DNA from: Microtetraspora glauca | GTDB taxonomy: Bacteria > Actinomycetota > Actinomycetes > Streptosporangiales > Streptosporangiaceae | Reading direction: 5' to 3' | Assembly: GCA_001570385.1 (NCBI GenBank) | Contig: BBYL01000015.1 | Span: forward strand, 134,659 to 198,658 | DNA: 64,000 nt | Part shown: positions 1 through 7,803 of the stretch, one piece after another | Layout of the letters: each line of letters starts with the position of its first letter | Position numbering within the stretch: the stretch's first letter is position 1 | Made by a program: the position numbers and the translations under genes | The notes under the pieces: generated by a model | What the model was told of the DNA's origin: nothing | Seen by the model: the letters and a program-made list of their open reading frames with translations, nothing else | The model's database searches: none

Positions 1-483
1 GGTCCCGTTGGTGATGAAGACCTTCTCGCCGCTGATCACCCAGTCATCGCCGTCGCGTACGGCACGCGTGGTCAGCGATCCCGCGTCGGAACCCGTGCCG
101 GGCTCGGTGAGCGCGAAGCAGCCGAGCGCCTCCCCCGAGCACAGCCGCGGCAGCCACTCCCGGCGCTGCTCCTCGGTGCCGAAGGTGAGGATCGACTTGG
201 CGACGAGGCCCAGGGACACGGACACGATGCCGCGCACCGACGAGTCGCCTCGGCCGAGCTCCTCGATCATGAGGCAGTAGGTCGTGTGATCGCCGCCGGA
301 ACCGCCGTACTCCTCGGGGATCGTCAGCCCGAGGAACCCGATCTCGCCGAGCTTGGCGACGATCGCGGTGTCGACCTTCTCGGCGCGGTCCCAGTCCCGG
401 ACGTGCGGGAGCACTTCCTTGTTGACGAACTCCGCCGCGAGCGCGCGTACCGCCTGCTGCTCCTCCGACAGGGTCAGGTCCAT
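1..483 (-). CDS. Acyl-CoA dehydrogenase, N-terminal part (runs off left edge)
   Basis: The reading frame is open from an ATG at 483 to the window edge, giving 161 residues. It starts MDLTLSEEQQAVRALAAEF, the usual opening of an acyl-CoA dehydrogenase. It then shows the IEELGRGDSS helix region and the FALTEPGTGSDAGSL motif that binds flavin and substrate, ending in VISGEKVFITNG, the classic middle-domain segment. The family oxidises acyl-CoA thioesters at the alpha-beta bond with FAD and feeds electrons to ETF. The C-terminal domain with the catalytic Glu lies outside the window, so substrate chain length cannot be judged. A GAGAGGA ribosome-binding site precedes the ATG. It is divergent from the TetR gene at 620 and probably regulated by it. 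Confidence 0.93.
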   Translation of the reverse strand, partial: MDLTLSEEQQAVRALAAEFVNKEVLPHVRDWDRAEKVDTAIVAKLGEIGFLGLTIPEEYGGSGGDHTTYCLMIEELGRGDSSVRGIVSVSLGLVAKSILTFGTEEQRREWLPRLCSGEALGCFALTEPGTGSDAGSLTTRAVRDGDDWVISGEKVFITNGT

Positions 484-517
484 CGGGGTCCTCTCACTCT
501 GGGTTACAGTAGCGAGG

Positions 518-536
518 AAACTACCACTGTTAGTTT
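518..536. promoter_or_regulatory. Palindromic operator between acyl-CoA dehydrogenase and TetR gene
   Basis: The sequence AAACTA-N7-TAGTTT is a perfect inverted repeat in the 136-bp space between the two divergent genes. Its 15-bp core, ACTACCACTGTTAGT at 520-534, recurs with 12 of 15 identities just past the TetR stop codon. Size and symmetry suit a TetR dimer site; binding is inferred. Confidence 0.5.
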
Positions 537-619
537 GGGTCGTCCAGGGAGGGTGATCCCTGTGGGACCATGGCACCCGGACGCGGAGCCCCGCGCCCGG
601 AGCGAGAGGGAGACGTGAC

Positions 620-1252
620 GTGGGACGGCCGAGCCGCCCGATGCTCAGCCCCGGCATCATCGTGGCCGCGGCCACCGAGCTGATCGACGCCGAGGGACTG
701 GAGGCGTTGTCCACCCGGCGGCTCGCCGCCGAGTTGGGGGTGAGCGCCCCTTCGCTCTACAACCACTTCCGGAACAAGGACGAGATCCTCGACGCGGTGG
801 CCGACTCGATCATCGCCAGGGTGGACGTCTCATCGTTCCAGACCCACGACTGGAAGTCCGCGCTGCTGCTCTGGGGGCATTCCTATCATCGCGAGCTGCG
901 GAAACACCCTCGGATCGTGCCCTACCTGGCGAACGGGCCGGGGCGCAGGCCGGCCGCGCTCGCCATGGCCGACGCCGTGTACGGCGGACTGATCCGGGCC
1001 GGCTGGCCTCCGGCGCGGGCCACCCACGTGGGGGCGCTCATGCGCTATTTCGTCGTCGGGTCGGCGGTGGGATCGTTCGCGATGGGCTTCGCGGGGGACG
1101 AGACCCTCGACGAGACGCGATATCCGCACCTGGGGGACGCCCACCTGCTGCCCGAGCACCAGGAGGCGGTCGACGAAGGGGCCTTCGCCCTCGGCCTCGA
1201 CTCTCTCATCGCCGGACTGGCGATCACCTTCGACACCATCACCCGGCGCTGA
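620..1252 (+). CDS. TetR family transcriptional regulator
   Basis: A 210-residue protein starting at GTG 620. The N-terminal helix-turn-helix is clear: residues about 10-60 read IIVAAATELIDAEGLEALS, then RRLAAELGVSAPSLYNHF and the FRNKDEILDAV extension typical of the family. The C-terminal ligand domain (about residues 75-205) resembles the TetR_C class in which the protein dimerises and senses a small hydrophobic ligand. It is divergent from an acyl-CoA dehydrogenase gene, so an acyl-CoA or fatty-acid derivative is a reasonable ligand guess, but this is inference. Palindromic sites lie on both sides of the gene, which suggests autoregulation. Confidence 0.9.
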   Translation: MGRPSRPMLSPGIIVAAATELIDAEGLEALSTRRLAAELGVSAPSLYNHFRNKDEILDAVADSIIARVDVSSFQTHDWKSALLLWGHSYHRELRKHPRIVPYLANGPGRRPAALAMADAVYGGLIRAGWPPARATHVGALMRYFVVGSAVGSFAMGFAGDETLDETRYPHLGDAHLLPEHQEAVDEGAFALGLDSLIAGLAITFDTITRR

Positions 1253-1266
1253 CTAACACCGATAGT
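1252..1266. promoter_or_regulatory. Second copy of the ACTA...TAGT operator motif
   Basis: ACTAACACCGATAGT lies across and just after the TetR stop codon. It matches the upstream core ACTACCACTGTTAGT at 12 of 15 positions and keeps the inverted ACTA/TAGT ends. It could be a second binding site for looping or a chance resemblance; the shared ends favour a real site. Confidence 0.35.
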
Positions 1267-1309
1267 TATAGCGGCGCGGTGCTGGTCATAGAGCGGCACG
1301 GTGCGCCGC

Positions 1310-1852
1310 TCAGGAGACGGCGGGTCCCTCGACCAGTTCCTCGGCGAGCAGGTCCATGAGGAGCCCGTCATGCCAGGTGCCGTCGGGGCCACGCTCGTAG
1401 TTCCGCATGACGCCGACCCGGCGGAAGCCCACCTTCTCGTAGCACCGGATCGCGGCGGCGTTGGCCGCTGCCGGGTCGATGGTCAGCCGGTGGTGGCCGT
1501 GGTCGGCGATCAGATGCCGGGCCAGCGTCCGAACCGCGTCGGTGCCGATGCCGCGGCCGTGCACCGCGGGATCGAGGTAGACGTCGATGCTCGCGTGCCG
1601 ATACTCGGGATCGTCCTCCGCCGCCCACTGGATCTGGCCGACCACGCGTCCGTCGCACACGATCGCGAGGACGGCGGTGTCCGGATCGTTCAGGTCGTCG
1701 GAAACCTCCGCGGCCAGGTCCGCGCCGCCCCGCCACCACCGGTACACCTCGGGAGTGGACCGGATGGTGACGAGCGCCGGAACATCGGCGGCCGTGGCGG
1801 GCCGCAACGCCACGGCCGTGCCGTACAGGGTGGGATGCGGGTCGAGGGACAT
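1310..1852 (-). CDS. GNAT family N-acetyltransferase, AAC(6')-like
   Basis: I chose the ATG at 1852 (180 residues, MSLDPHPTLYG) rather than the longer frame up to 1939, which would overlap the start of the divergent methyltransferase gene. The body is a typical acetyl-CoA transferase of the aminoglycoside 6'-N-acetyltransferase-like group. It has an RPATAADVPALVTIRSTPEV strand-helix start, the acetyl-CoA loop VHGRGIGTDAVRTLARHLI, and a late AAIRCYEKVGFRRVGV helix-strand signature. Such enzymes transfer an acetyl group to an amine. The true substrate is unknown; aminoglycoside resistance is possible but not shown by the sequence. Confidence 0.87.
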   Translation of the reverse strand: MSLDPHPTLYGTAVALRPATAADVPALVTIRSTPEVYRWWRGGADLAAEVSDDLNDPDTAVLAIVCDGRVVGQIQWAAEDDPEYRHASIDVYLDPAVHGRGIGTDAVRTLARHLIADHGHHRLTIDPAAANAAAIRCYEKVGFRRVGVMRNYERGPDGTWHDGLLMDLLAEELVEGPAVS

Positions 1853-1937
1853 GCTCGGGGACGCTACCGCGGCGGTCCCGCCGACGGGTGCGAAATCGGG
1901 TTGATCCGGGCGTGGGCGGGGAGGCATCCTCGCGGGC

Positions 1938-2738
1938 ATGACGCAGTCGCCGGAGTTCCCGCCCGAGATCCTCGACTACTACGTGCGAGGGAGAGAGGAC
2001 GAGCGGCTGCGCACCGGCCGGGGACGGCTGGAGTTCTGGCGCACGCGGGACGTGCTGCGCCGGGTCCTGCCGCCCGCTCCAGCCCAGGTCATGGACGTCG
2101 GCGGGGGCAGCGGCGTGCACGCCGAGTGGCTGGCCGCCGACGGCCATGACGTCGAGCTGATCGATCCGGTGCCGTTGCACGTGGAGCAGGCGTCCCGACT
2201 GGCCGGCGTCACGGCGCGGGAGGGGGACGCGCGGGCACTGGAGGCCGCCGACGCCTCGGCCGACGCCGTCCTGCTGCTCGGCCCGTTGTACCACCTCACC
2301 GACCGGGCCGACCGGGTGCGCGCCCTGGCCGAGGCTCGCCGGGTCGTACGGCCAGGCGGGGTGATCGCGGCGGCGACCATCAGCCGGTGGGCCGCCGTGC
2401 ACGACATGGTCAGGTCGGGCCGTTACACCGAAGAGCCGGTCCGTCACGTGGTCGACGACTCGGCGTGGCACGGCCTGCTCCGCGGGAACGAACGGATCGG
2501 CTTCACCACCGCCTATTTCCACGACCCGGACGAGATCCTCGGCGAGTTCGCCGACGCGGGCCTGCCCGGCGCCCGGCGGTACGCCCTGGAGGGCGTGTTC
2601 GGCCTTTACGCCGACGTGGAGGAGTGGCTGGATGACCCGGAGCGTCGCGAGCTGCTGCTCGGCGTGGCCAGGCGTTCGGAGGGGGAGCCCACCCTGCTCG
2701 GCGTCGCCGGCCACATGCTCACCGTCGCCCACACCTGA
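1938..2738 (+). CDS. Class I SAM-dependent methyltransferase
   Basis: A 266-residue soluble protein. Motif I, VMDVGGGSGVHAEWLA, lies at about residues 51-66, followed by the acidic ribose-binding ELIDP and the motif IV region SADAVLLLGPLYHLTDR. These mark the Rossmann methyltransferase fold of the Methyltransf_11/25 type. The C-terminal half (about 150-266) is a lid region that does not identify a substrate. It starts 85 bp from the start of the divergent acetyltransferase gene. Many actinobacterial homologues are annotated only as methyltransferases, and I cannot go further. Confidence 0.85.
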   Translation: MTQSPEFPPEILDYYVRGREDERLRTGRGRLEFWRTRDVLRRVLPPAPAQVMDVGGGSGVHAEWLAADGHDVELIDPVPLHVEQASRLAGVTAREGDARALEAADASADAVLLLGPLYHLTDRADRVRALAEARRVVRPGGVIAAATISRWAAVHDMVRSGRYTEEPVRHVVDDSAWHGLLRGNERIGFTTAYFHDPDEILGEFADAGLPGARRYALEGVFGLYADVEEWLDDPERRELLLGVARRSEGEPTLLGVAGHMLTVAHT

Positions 2739-2777
2739 CCACCCGCGCCAGCGGGAACCTTGCGGGAAGCGAAGCGG

Positions 2778-3710
2778 TCAGGAGGCGAGAAACACCTCGC
2801 TGAGATGCCATTCCAGGGCTTCGGGATCAGGGTGGTCACGCAGATGGTCGGGCACGGCAATCGCCGTTCCGGCACGGCGGTAGAACTCCTTGCCGTCGCC
2901 GAACTCCTCACGTAGCCGAGGGCTGACCCGCAGTCGATGTTTCGGATCGACGGCCAGATAGCCGCGGTCATACAGGATGTGCACGTCCGAACGCAGCAGC
3001 AGGCCGTTGTCCAAGCGGTGGGTACCTCCTGCGGAGATCGGGCGGATATGGGCGGCCTGCAGCACGGGGCGGATCTTCTCGCCGGTGATCGCGCAACGTC
3101 GGTGGTAGGCGTTGAGGACAACAGCTTGAAAAGCCTGCTGGCCGAGGCGCTGGGGGACCAGGCGGGGGTCGCCGTAGACGGGACCCTCGCGGTGCCACGG
3201 CCGTGACACGTCGATCTCGACCCGATTGTCGCCGAGCAGGCGCGCGACCAGATCATGGAAGTAGTCGGCCTCGGGGTGGACAGCCAGATCGTAGCCCTTG
3301 CCCTGCACGATGTTGGAAGCGAAGTCCGGGGGTTCGGCCGCGGGCTGGTCGAAGAAGCAGGTGTCGCGAATCAGGACGCAGCCGATGACCGGGTCCTCGC
3401 TTGGGGCGATGGGTTGCTTGCGGTAGCGGCTGATCCGCTGCCGCATCTCCAGTAGGCCGGTGGCCCCGTTGGCCTCACCGAAGATGTCCCAAGCCTCTGA
3501 AAGTCGGAGCTGTTCGAAGCCGTTGAAGAAGCCGCCACCCACCACCCGGTTGTGGGGGTGATGGGTCTTGAAGAAGAACGGCTCGCCGGGGCTGAGCACG
3601 CGGAACCGGGTGTTCCCGGAAGGACGCCAGAAGTTGGCCTCGGTGAGGGTTGGACGGTTGGCGAGGAACCGGTACCAGTCGCCGTCAGTAACCCCGACAT
3701 ATGCCTTCAC
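2778..3710 (-). CDS. HNH endonuclease with N-terminal PUA/EVE-like domain (COG3440-type)
   Basis: A 310-residue protein starting at GTG 3710. The C-terminal nuclease domain shows CAITGEKIRPVLQAAHIRPI, then GGTHRLDNGLLLRSDVHILYD: the HNH layout with a paired H, an N-G-L strand and the last H. The first 150 residues (AYVGVTDGDWYRFLA through FFFKTHHPHNRVVGGGFF) look like the PUA/EVE-type DNA-reading module that precedes HNH domains in predicted type IV, modification-dependent restriction enzymes. Its role is probably cutting foreign modified DNA, an inference from family architecture. No methyltransferase partner is adjacent in an operon, which fits a type IV enzyme. Confidence 0.8.
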   Translation of the reverse strand: MKAYVGVTDGDWYRFLANRPTLTEANFWRPSGNTRFRVLSPGEPFFFKTHHPHNRVVGGGFFNGFEQLRLSEAWDIFGEANGATGLLEMRQRISRYRKQPIAPSEDPVIGCVLIRDTCFFDQPAAEPPDFASNIVQGKGYDLAVHPEADYFHDLVARLLGDNRVEIDVSRPWHREGPVYGDPRLVPQRLGQQAFQAVVLNAYHRRCAITGEKIRPVLQAAHIRPISAGGTHRLDNGLLLRSDVHILYDRGYLAVDPKHRLRVSPRLREEFGDGKEFYRRAGTAIAVPDHLRDHPDPEALEWHLSEVFLAS

Positions 3711-3861
3711 ATGGTGAATTCTGCCGACCGCTGATCAAGTTTGTCAGGACTATTTGTACATCCGGCCGCACTCGAGGAGGGCGCGCCGTTGACCGATGGC
3801 GAGTGGGCCGGGAGCCTGTTCTGCCGGACTCCGCTGTGGCTGGGCCGGGGTCGAGCGAGGC

Positions 3862-4149
3862 TCAGCGTTCGATGTGCAGCTCTACGGTGCGGCCGTCGGG
3901 GTCATGGAGCAGATGTCGTCCGGCGGCGTATCCGGGAAGGGTCTCCACGGCGAATCCGAGCCGCAGCGGGCCTGTCGTACCCGTGGCGGCGGGATAGATC
4001 TCGAAGACCATCCCGTCCGGAAGGACCGCGGCGTGGTGCGGCGGCCCGCTCCCGTGCTGCTCGGCCTGGAAGGCCAACCCCAGGGAGGCGTAGAAGCGGC
4101 GGCATTCCTCACGCCGGGTGGTGTAGATCACGAGAAGGTTCGCCCGCAT
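3862..4149 (-). CDS. VOC (glyoxalase/bleomycin resistance) family protein
   Basis: A compact 95-residue protein made of one vicinal-oxygen-chelate unit. It has RANLLVIYTTRREECRRFYA at the start (strand then helix), VLPDGMVFEIYP in the middle, and LHDPDGRTVELHIE at the end, where the terminal Glu is the usual metal ligand position. VOC proteins dimerise to build a metal site; the substrate is not predictable here. It sits downstream of the tRNA cluster terminator on the same strand and 151 bp from the HNH gene. Length is slightly short for the family (110-130). Confidence 0.8.
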   Translation of the reverse strand: MRANLLVIYTTRREECRRFYASLGLAFQAEQHGSGPPHHAAVLPDGMVFEIYPAATGTTGPLRLGFAVETLPGYAAGRHLLHDPDGRTVELHIER

Positions 4150-4200
4150 CGCTCCAGTGTGGAGCGGTGAACGCGTGGCCGACGACCGGGAAAACAGAGA

Positions 4201-4223
4201 ATCCCAGGCCGTGGGCCTGGGAT
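4201..4223 (-). terminator. Rho-independent-type terminator of the tRNA cluster
   Basis: ATCCCAGGCC-GTG-GGCCTGGGAT is a perfect 10-bp stem with a 3-nt loop. Read on the minus strand it follows tRNA-Val by 8 bases and is followed by a T-rich stretch (TCTCTGTTTTCC), the expected end of the Gly-Cys-Val transcript. Confidence 0.75.
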
Positions 4224-4231
4224 CTCATATG

Positions 4232-4303
4232 TGGACGATACTGGGATTGAACCAGTGACCTCTTCCGTGTCAGGGAAGCGCTCTCCCGCTGAGCTAATCG
4301 TCC
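4232..4303 (-). tRNA. tRNA-Val(GAC)
   Basis: The 72-nt cloverleaf folds with acceptor GGACGAT/ATCGTCC, D arm GCTC-GAGC, anticodon stem CTTCC/GGAAG with loop CTGACAC (anticodon GAC), and T arm ACTGG-TTCAATC-CCAGT. The discriminator base is A. CCA is not encoded. It is third in the Gly-Cys-Val cluster. Confidence 0.96.
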
Positions 4304-4318
4304 TTGGCTTGGGGCCAG

Positions 4319-4389
4319 AGGTGGAGACGGGATTTGAACCCGTGTACGCGGCTTTGCAGGCCGCTGCCTCGCCTCTCGGCCACTCCACC
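4319..4389 (-). tRNA. tRNA-Cys(GCA)
   Basis: The 71-nt cloverleaf has acceptor GGTGGAG/CTCCACC, anticodon stem GCGGC/GCCGC with loop CTGCAAA (anticodon GCA), T loop TTCAAAT and discriminator T (U73), the standard identity base for cysteine. It is the middle gene of the cluster. Confidence 0.96.
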
Positions 4390-4402
4390 ACGTAAAGCTC
4401 CG

Positions 4403-4474
4403 AGCGGAAGACGGGATTCGAACCCGCGACCCTCACCTTGGCAAGGTGATGCTCTACCACTGAGCCACTTCCGC
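4403..4474 (-). tRNA. tRNA-Gly(GCC)
   Basis: The 72-nt cloverleaf has acceptor GCGGAAG/CTTCCGC, anticodon stem TCACC/GGTGA with loop TTGCCAA (anticodon GCC), and T arm GCGGG-TTCGAAT-CCCGT. It is first in the transcript. The Gly-Cys-Val order is common in actinobacteria. Confidence 0.96.
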
Positions 4475-4612
4475 GTGATTTCCGCCCGAGGCGGCCTCAC
4501 GCAGAGAACTCTAGCGAATCCGCGCCCACTCCCCAAATCAAGTGGGACACCGATGCGGTGTAAGCAGCTAACATTGCAAACGCTAGTTACCAAGTGCTGG
4601 AAGAGTGGAACC

Positions 4613-6160
4613 ATGCGCGACAACGAGGTCGTGGAGATCGGGCCGGCGCCGCTGGCCTTCGACGACGTGATCAGCGTGGCCAGGTACGGCAGGGCCGTAC
4701 GGCTCGGAGACGACGCGATCGCCGAGATGGCCGCCTCCCGCGGCAGAATCGAGGAACTCGCGGAGGGCGACACCCCCGCCTACGGCGTCTCCACCGGGTT
4801 CGGCGCGCTCGCCACCCGGCACATCGACCCCGCCCTGCGCGGCCGGCTCCAGCGAAGCCTGGTCCGCTCGCACGCCGCCGGATCGGGCCCGGAGGTGGAG
4901 ACCGAGGTCACCCGGGCCATGATGCTCCTGCGGCTGCACACGCTCGCCACCGGTCACACCGGCGTGCGCCCCGTGACCGCCAGGGTTCTGGAGAGCCTCC
5001 TCAACGCCGGGATCACGCCCGTGGTCCACGAGTACGGCAGCCTCGGCTGCTCCGGCGACCTCGCCCCGCTCGCGCACGTCGCCCTGACGATCATGGGGGA
5101 GGGGGTCGTCCGCGACCGCGAGGGCCGCGTCCGGCCCGCCGACGAGGCGCTCAAGGAGTACGGGATCGAGCCGGTCGAGCTGGCGGCCAAGGAAGGGCTC
5201 GCCCTCATCAACGGCACCGACGGCATGCTCGGCATGCTCGTGCTCGCCCTCCACGACCTGGAGCGGCTGCTCAGGACGGCCGACATCAGCGCCGCGATGA
5301 GCGTCGAGGCGCTGCTCGGCACCGACCGGGTCTTCGACGCGGCGCTCCAGGCCCTGCGTCCCCACCCGGGCCAGGCCGCCGCCGCGGCCAACATGCGAAC
5401 CCTGCTCGCCGGTTCGGCGATCATGGCCTCGCACCGGGACGGCTCGTGCACCCGCGTGCAGGACGCCTACTCGCTGCGCTGCGCGCCCCAGGTCGCCGGT
5501 GCGGCCAGGGACACCGTCGCGCACGCCGCCGTCGTCGCCGGGCGCGAGCTCGCCAGCGCGATCGACAACCCCGTGGTGCTCGCCGACGGGCGGGTCGAGT
5601 CGAACGGCAACTTCCACGGCGCTCCCGTGGCGTACGTGCTGGACTTCCTGGCCATCGCGGTCGCCGACGTCGCGTCGATGGCCGAGCGGCGGACCGACCG
5701 CATGCTGGACGTCGCGCGCAGCCACGGACTGCCCGCGTTCCTGGCCGACGACCCGGGCGTGGACTCCGGGCACATGATCGCCCAGTACACGCAGGCGGCC
5801 ATCGTCTCCGAGCTCAAGCGCCTGGCGAACCCCGCGAGCGTCGACTCGATCCCGAGCTCGGCGATGCAGGAGGACCACGTCTCGATGGGCTGGTCGGCCG
5901 GACGCAAGCTTCGCCGGGCGGTCGACGGCCTGACCCGGGTGCTCGCCGTCGAACTGCTCACCGCCGCGCGGGCCATCGACCTGCGGGCGCCGCACGCGCC
6001 GGCGCCCGCGACGGGGGCCGTGACCGGGGTGATCAGGGAGTCGGTCGCCGGACCCGGGACGGACCGGTTCCTCGCGCCCGAGATCGAGGCGGTGGTGCGG
6101 CTCGTCGCCGACGGGGCCGTGGTCTCCGCCGCCGAATCCGTCACGGGCCCCCTGGCCTGA
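4613..6160 (+). CDS. hutH: Histidine ammonia-lyase
   Basis: A 515-residue enzyme that removes ammonia from L-histidine to give urocanate, the first step of histidine use. I took ATG 4613 (MRDNEVVEIGPAPL); the frame is open further upstream but there it runs over the tRNA genes. The catalytic MIO cofactor forms from C146-S147-G148 in GSLGCSGDLAPLAH; many family members have Ala at the first position. Other signatures are AYGVSTGFGALA, NGTDGMLGML, and the late DSIPSSAMQEDHVSMGW. No other hut genes are in the window. The gene stands alone, transcribed away from the tRNA cluster. Confidence 0.93.
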   Translation: MRDNEVVEIGPAPLAFDDVISVARYGRAVRLGDDAIAEMAASRGRIEELAEGDTPAYGVSTGFGALATRHIDPALRGRLQRSLVRSHAAGSGPEVETEVTRAMMLLRLHTLATGHTGVRPVTARVLESLLNAGITPVVHEYGSLGCSGDLAPLAHVALTIMGEGVVRDREGRVRPADEALKEYGIEPVELAAKEGLALINGTDGMLGMLVLALHDLERLLRTADISAAMSVEALLGTDRVFDAALQALRPHPGQAAAAANMRTLLAGSAIMASHRDGSCTRVQDAYSLRCAPQVAGAARDTVAHAAVVAGRELASAIDNPVVLADGRVESNGNFHGAPVAYVLDFLAIAVADVASMAERRTDRMLDVARSHGLPAFLADDPGVDSGHMIAQYTQAAIVSELKRLANPASVDSIPSSAMQEDHVSMGWSAGRKLRRAVDGLTRVLAVELLTAARAIDLRAPHAPAPATGAVTGVIRESVAGPGTDRFLAPEIEAVVRLVADGAVVSAAESVTGPLA

Positions 6161-6193
6161 ACCGCTCGGCTCGCCGGGAGCGACCCCGCGCCG

Positions 6194-6421
6194 TCACCGC
6201 CAGTAGTTGTTGGCGGCCGCGATCGTGGCGAACTCGATCGCCACGACCTGCGCCGCCGAGGTGAGGCCGTCGACGTTCTCGGCGTAGTCGGGGCGCCCGT
6301 CCCTGAGCACGTCCACGTCCGGCTGGATGGCGCGCACCGTGTGGCGCGCCATCAGGACGGCCAGCGCCCGGCCGTCCTCCGGGGTCGCCGTGATCAGCGA
6401 GTTTCCCGGTACGAGTTCCAT
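6194..6421 (-). CDS. Hexameric tyrosine-coordinated heme protein (HTHP)
   Basis: A 75-residue protein, MELVPGNSLITATPEDGRAL to AIEFATIAAANNYWR, preceded by an ideal AAGGAG ribosome-binding site. Length and the signatures LITATPEDGRALAV, HTVRAIQPDVDVLRDGRP and the terminal TIAAANNYW match the HTHP family as I know it: small helical subunits that form a hexamer binding one heme per subunit, with Tyr as axial ligand and weak peroxidase/catalase activity. Tyr46 in GRPDYAENVD is the likely ligand. It follows the dehydrogenase-RidA fusion gene on the same strand after 110 bp, so they may be co-transcribed. A short palindrome lies in that gap. Confidence 0.8.
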   Translation of the reverse strand: MELVPGNSLITATPEDGRALAVLMARHTVRAIQPDVDVLRDGRPDYAENVDGLTSAAQVVAIEFATIAAANNYWR

Positions 6422-6484
6422 CTCGGCTCCTTGCTCCCGCGCGGCCTGTCGGGGCGCGCTCGGGGTTCCCGCCGCTTTCCTCCA

Positions 6485-6499
6485 GTTACGTACGGTAAC
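6485..6499. promoter_or_regulatory. Palindrome upstream of the HTHP gene
   Basis: GTTAC-GTACG-GTAAC is an inverted repeat 63 bp upstream of the HTHP start, in the gap after the fusion gene. It may be an operator for an internal promoter. Confidence 0.3.
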
Positions 6500-6531
6500 A
6501 ACCGGTCGTGCGGTGCGCGCCGAGGGGCCGG

Positions 6532-7755
6532 TCAGGCGATGGCCGCGATCACCTCGACTTCGAGCAGCACGTCGGGATGGAAGAGGCGGGAGACCTCGAC
6601 CGTGGTGCTCGACGGCGGCTCCCCGGTGACGTACCGCGCCCGGACGTTCCCGTAGTCGGCCAGCCGGTCCATGTCGGTGACGAACGTCTTGATGTGGATC
6701 ACGTCGCCGAACGAGCTGCCCTGGTTCGCGAGGATCCGGCCCAGGTTCTCGAAGATGTACTCCGACTGGCGGGCGATGTCGTCCCGGCCGACGATCTGCC
6801 CGCCCGCGTCCAGCGCGACCTGCCCGGACACGAAGAGCAGGTCCCCGAAGCGCACCGCGTGGGAGTACCACCCGTTGGTCGCGGGGACGGTGGCCGGATT
6901 GATCCGTTCGGCGATCTTCCCGCTCCGCGGCTCACTCCGCCGCCCGGCCGCCCATCGGATGACGGCGGTGAGGTCCTCGGAGCCGAGCCCCGCGTCCGCC
7001 GCCTCGGCGAGCAGGTCCCGCGCCGCGGCGGCCACCGTCTGCTCCGCGCCGACACCGGCGGTCGCGAGCCGCAGGTCCTTCGCCGCGAGGCCCAGCGCGT
7101 ACCGGGTCTCGGAGGGCTCCTCCTCGATCGCGGGCCGCAGCCGCTGGACGAGCGCGCCGAGCGGGGTCCCGGCCAGCACGTCCAGGAAGGCCGCGCGGTC
7201 CACGCCCATCCGCTCCGCGTACGCCAGGTTCTCCGCGAGCATCACCTGGGCCGGGACGAGCGCGCTCATGAGGGCCAGCTTGAGTGCCGCGCCGGCTCCC
7301 GTACGGCCCACCTCTCGGACGGTTCCGAAGACGGCCAGCACGGCACGGCAGCGCGCCAGATCCTCGGGCGAGCCGCCGGCCAGGACGACCAGGTTCCCCT
7401 CACGCGCGGGTGCGACGCTGCCGAGGACGGGAGCGTCGACCAGCCCCGTTCCGGGAGGCAGCGATCTCCGGATCCGGGCGACGGCGTCGGGGCCGATGGT
7501 GGACATCTCGACCACGACCGTCCCGGGTCGCAAGCCGGGCAGCGCGGCGCGCACGACGGATTCGACGGCGTCGGGGTCGGCAAGCATCGTGACCACCAGA
7601 TCCGCGCCGGTGACGGCCTCCGCCGGGGTGGCCGCCACCGTGGCGCCCGGCAGGTCCTTCGGGGTGCGGTTCCAGACGGTCACCGTGTGCCCGGCGTTCA
7701 CGAGGCGCCGGGCCATGGGGGCACCCATGTGCCCCAGTCCGAGGAAAGCGATCAT
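6532..7755 (-). CDS. Beta-hydroxyacid dehydrogenase fused to a RidA domain
   Basis: A single 407-residue frame. Residues 1 to about 285 are a 3-hydroxyisobutyrate-dehydrogenase-like NAD(P) enzyme: MIAFLGLGHMGAPMARRL binds the dinucleotide, VWNRTP suggests NADP preference, and GAGAALKLALMSALV holds the family's catalytic Lys. From about residue 290 the chain continues into a RidA/YjgF domain (INPATVPATNGWYSHAVRFG, then LLFVSGQVALDA). No start codon lies between the domains, so this is a true fusion. The RidA active-site Arg, normally in a PARSxVxV context, is replaced (PPSSTTVEV), so imine deaminase activity is doubtful. A LysR gene is divergent from it, and the HTHP gene follows. Confidence 0.85.
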   Translation of the reverse strand: MIAFLGLGHMGAPMARRLVNAGHTVTVWNRTPKDLPGATVAATPAEAVTGADLVVTMLADPDAVESVVRAALPGLRPGTVVVEMSTIGPDAVARIRRSLPPGTGLVDAPVLGSVAPAREGNLVVLAGGSPEDLARCRAVLAVFGTVREVGRTGAGAALKLALMSALVPAQVMLAENLAYAERMGVDRAAFLDVLAGTPLGALVQRLRPAIEEEPSETRYALGLAAKDLRLATAGVGAEQTVAAAARDLLAEAADAGLGSEDLTAVIRWAAGRRSEPRSGKIAERINPATVPATNGWYSHAVRFGDLLFVSGQVALDAGGQIVGRDDIARQSEYIFENLGRILANQGSSFGDVIHIKTFVTDMDRLADYGNVRARYVTGEPPSSTTVEVSRLFHPDVLLEVEVIAAIA

Positions 7756-7803
7756 GTCTTGTGACTGTAGGCACGCCCGACCCATTCCACCAGCGACTAG
7801 ATT

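Noticed and set aside
6532..6900. RidA as a separate gene
   Set aside because: No ATG, GTG or TTG with a ribosome-binding site lies between the dehydrogenase and RidA parts; the frame is continuous.
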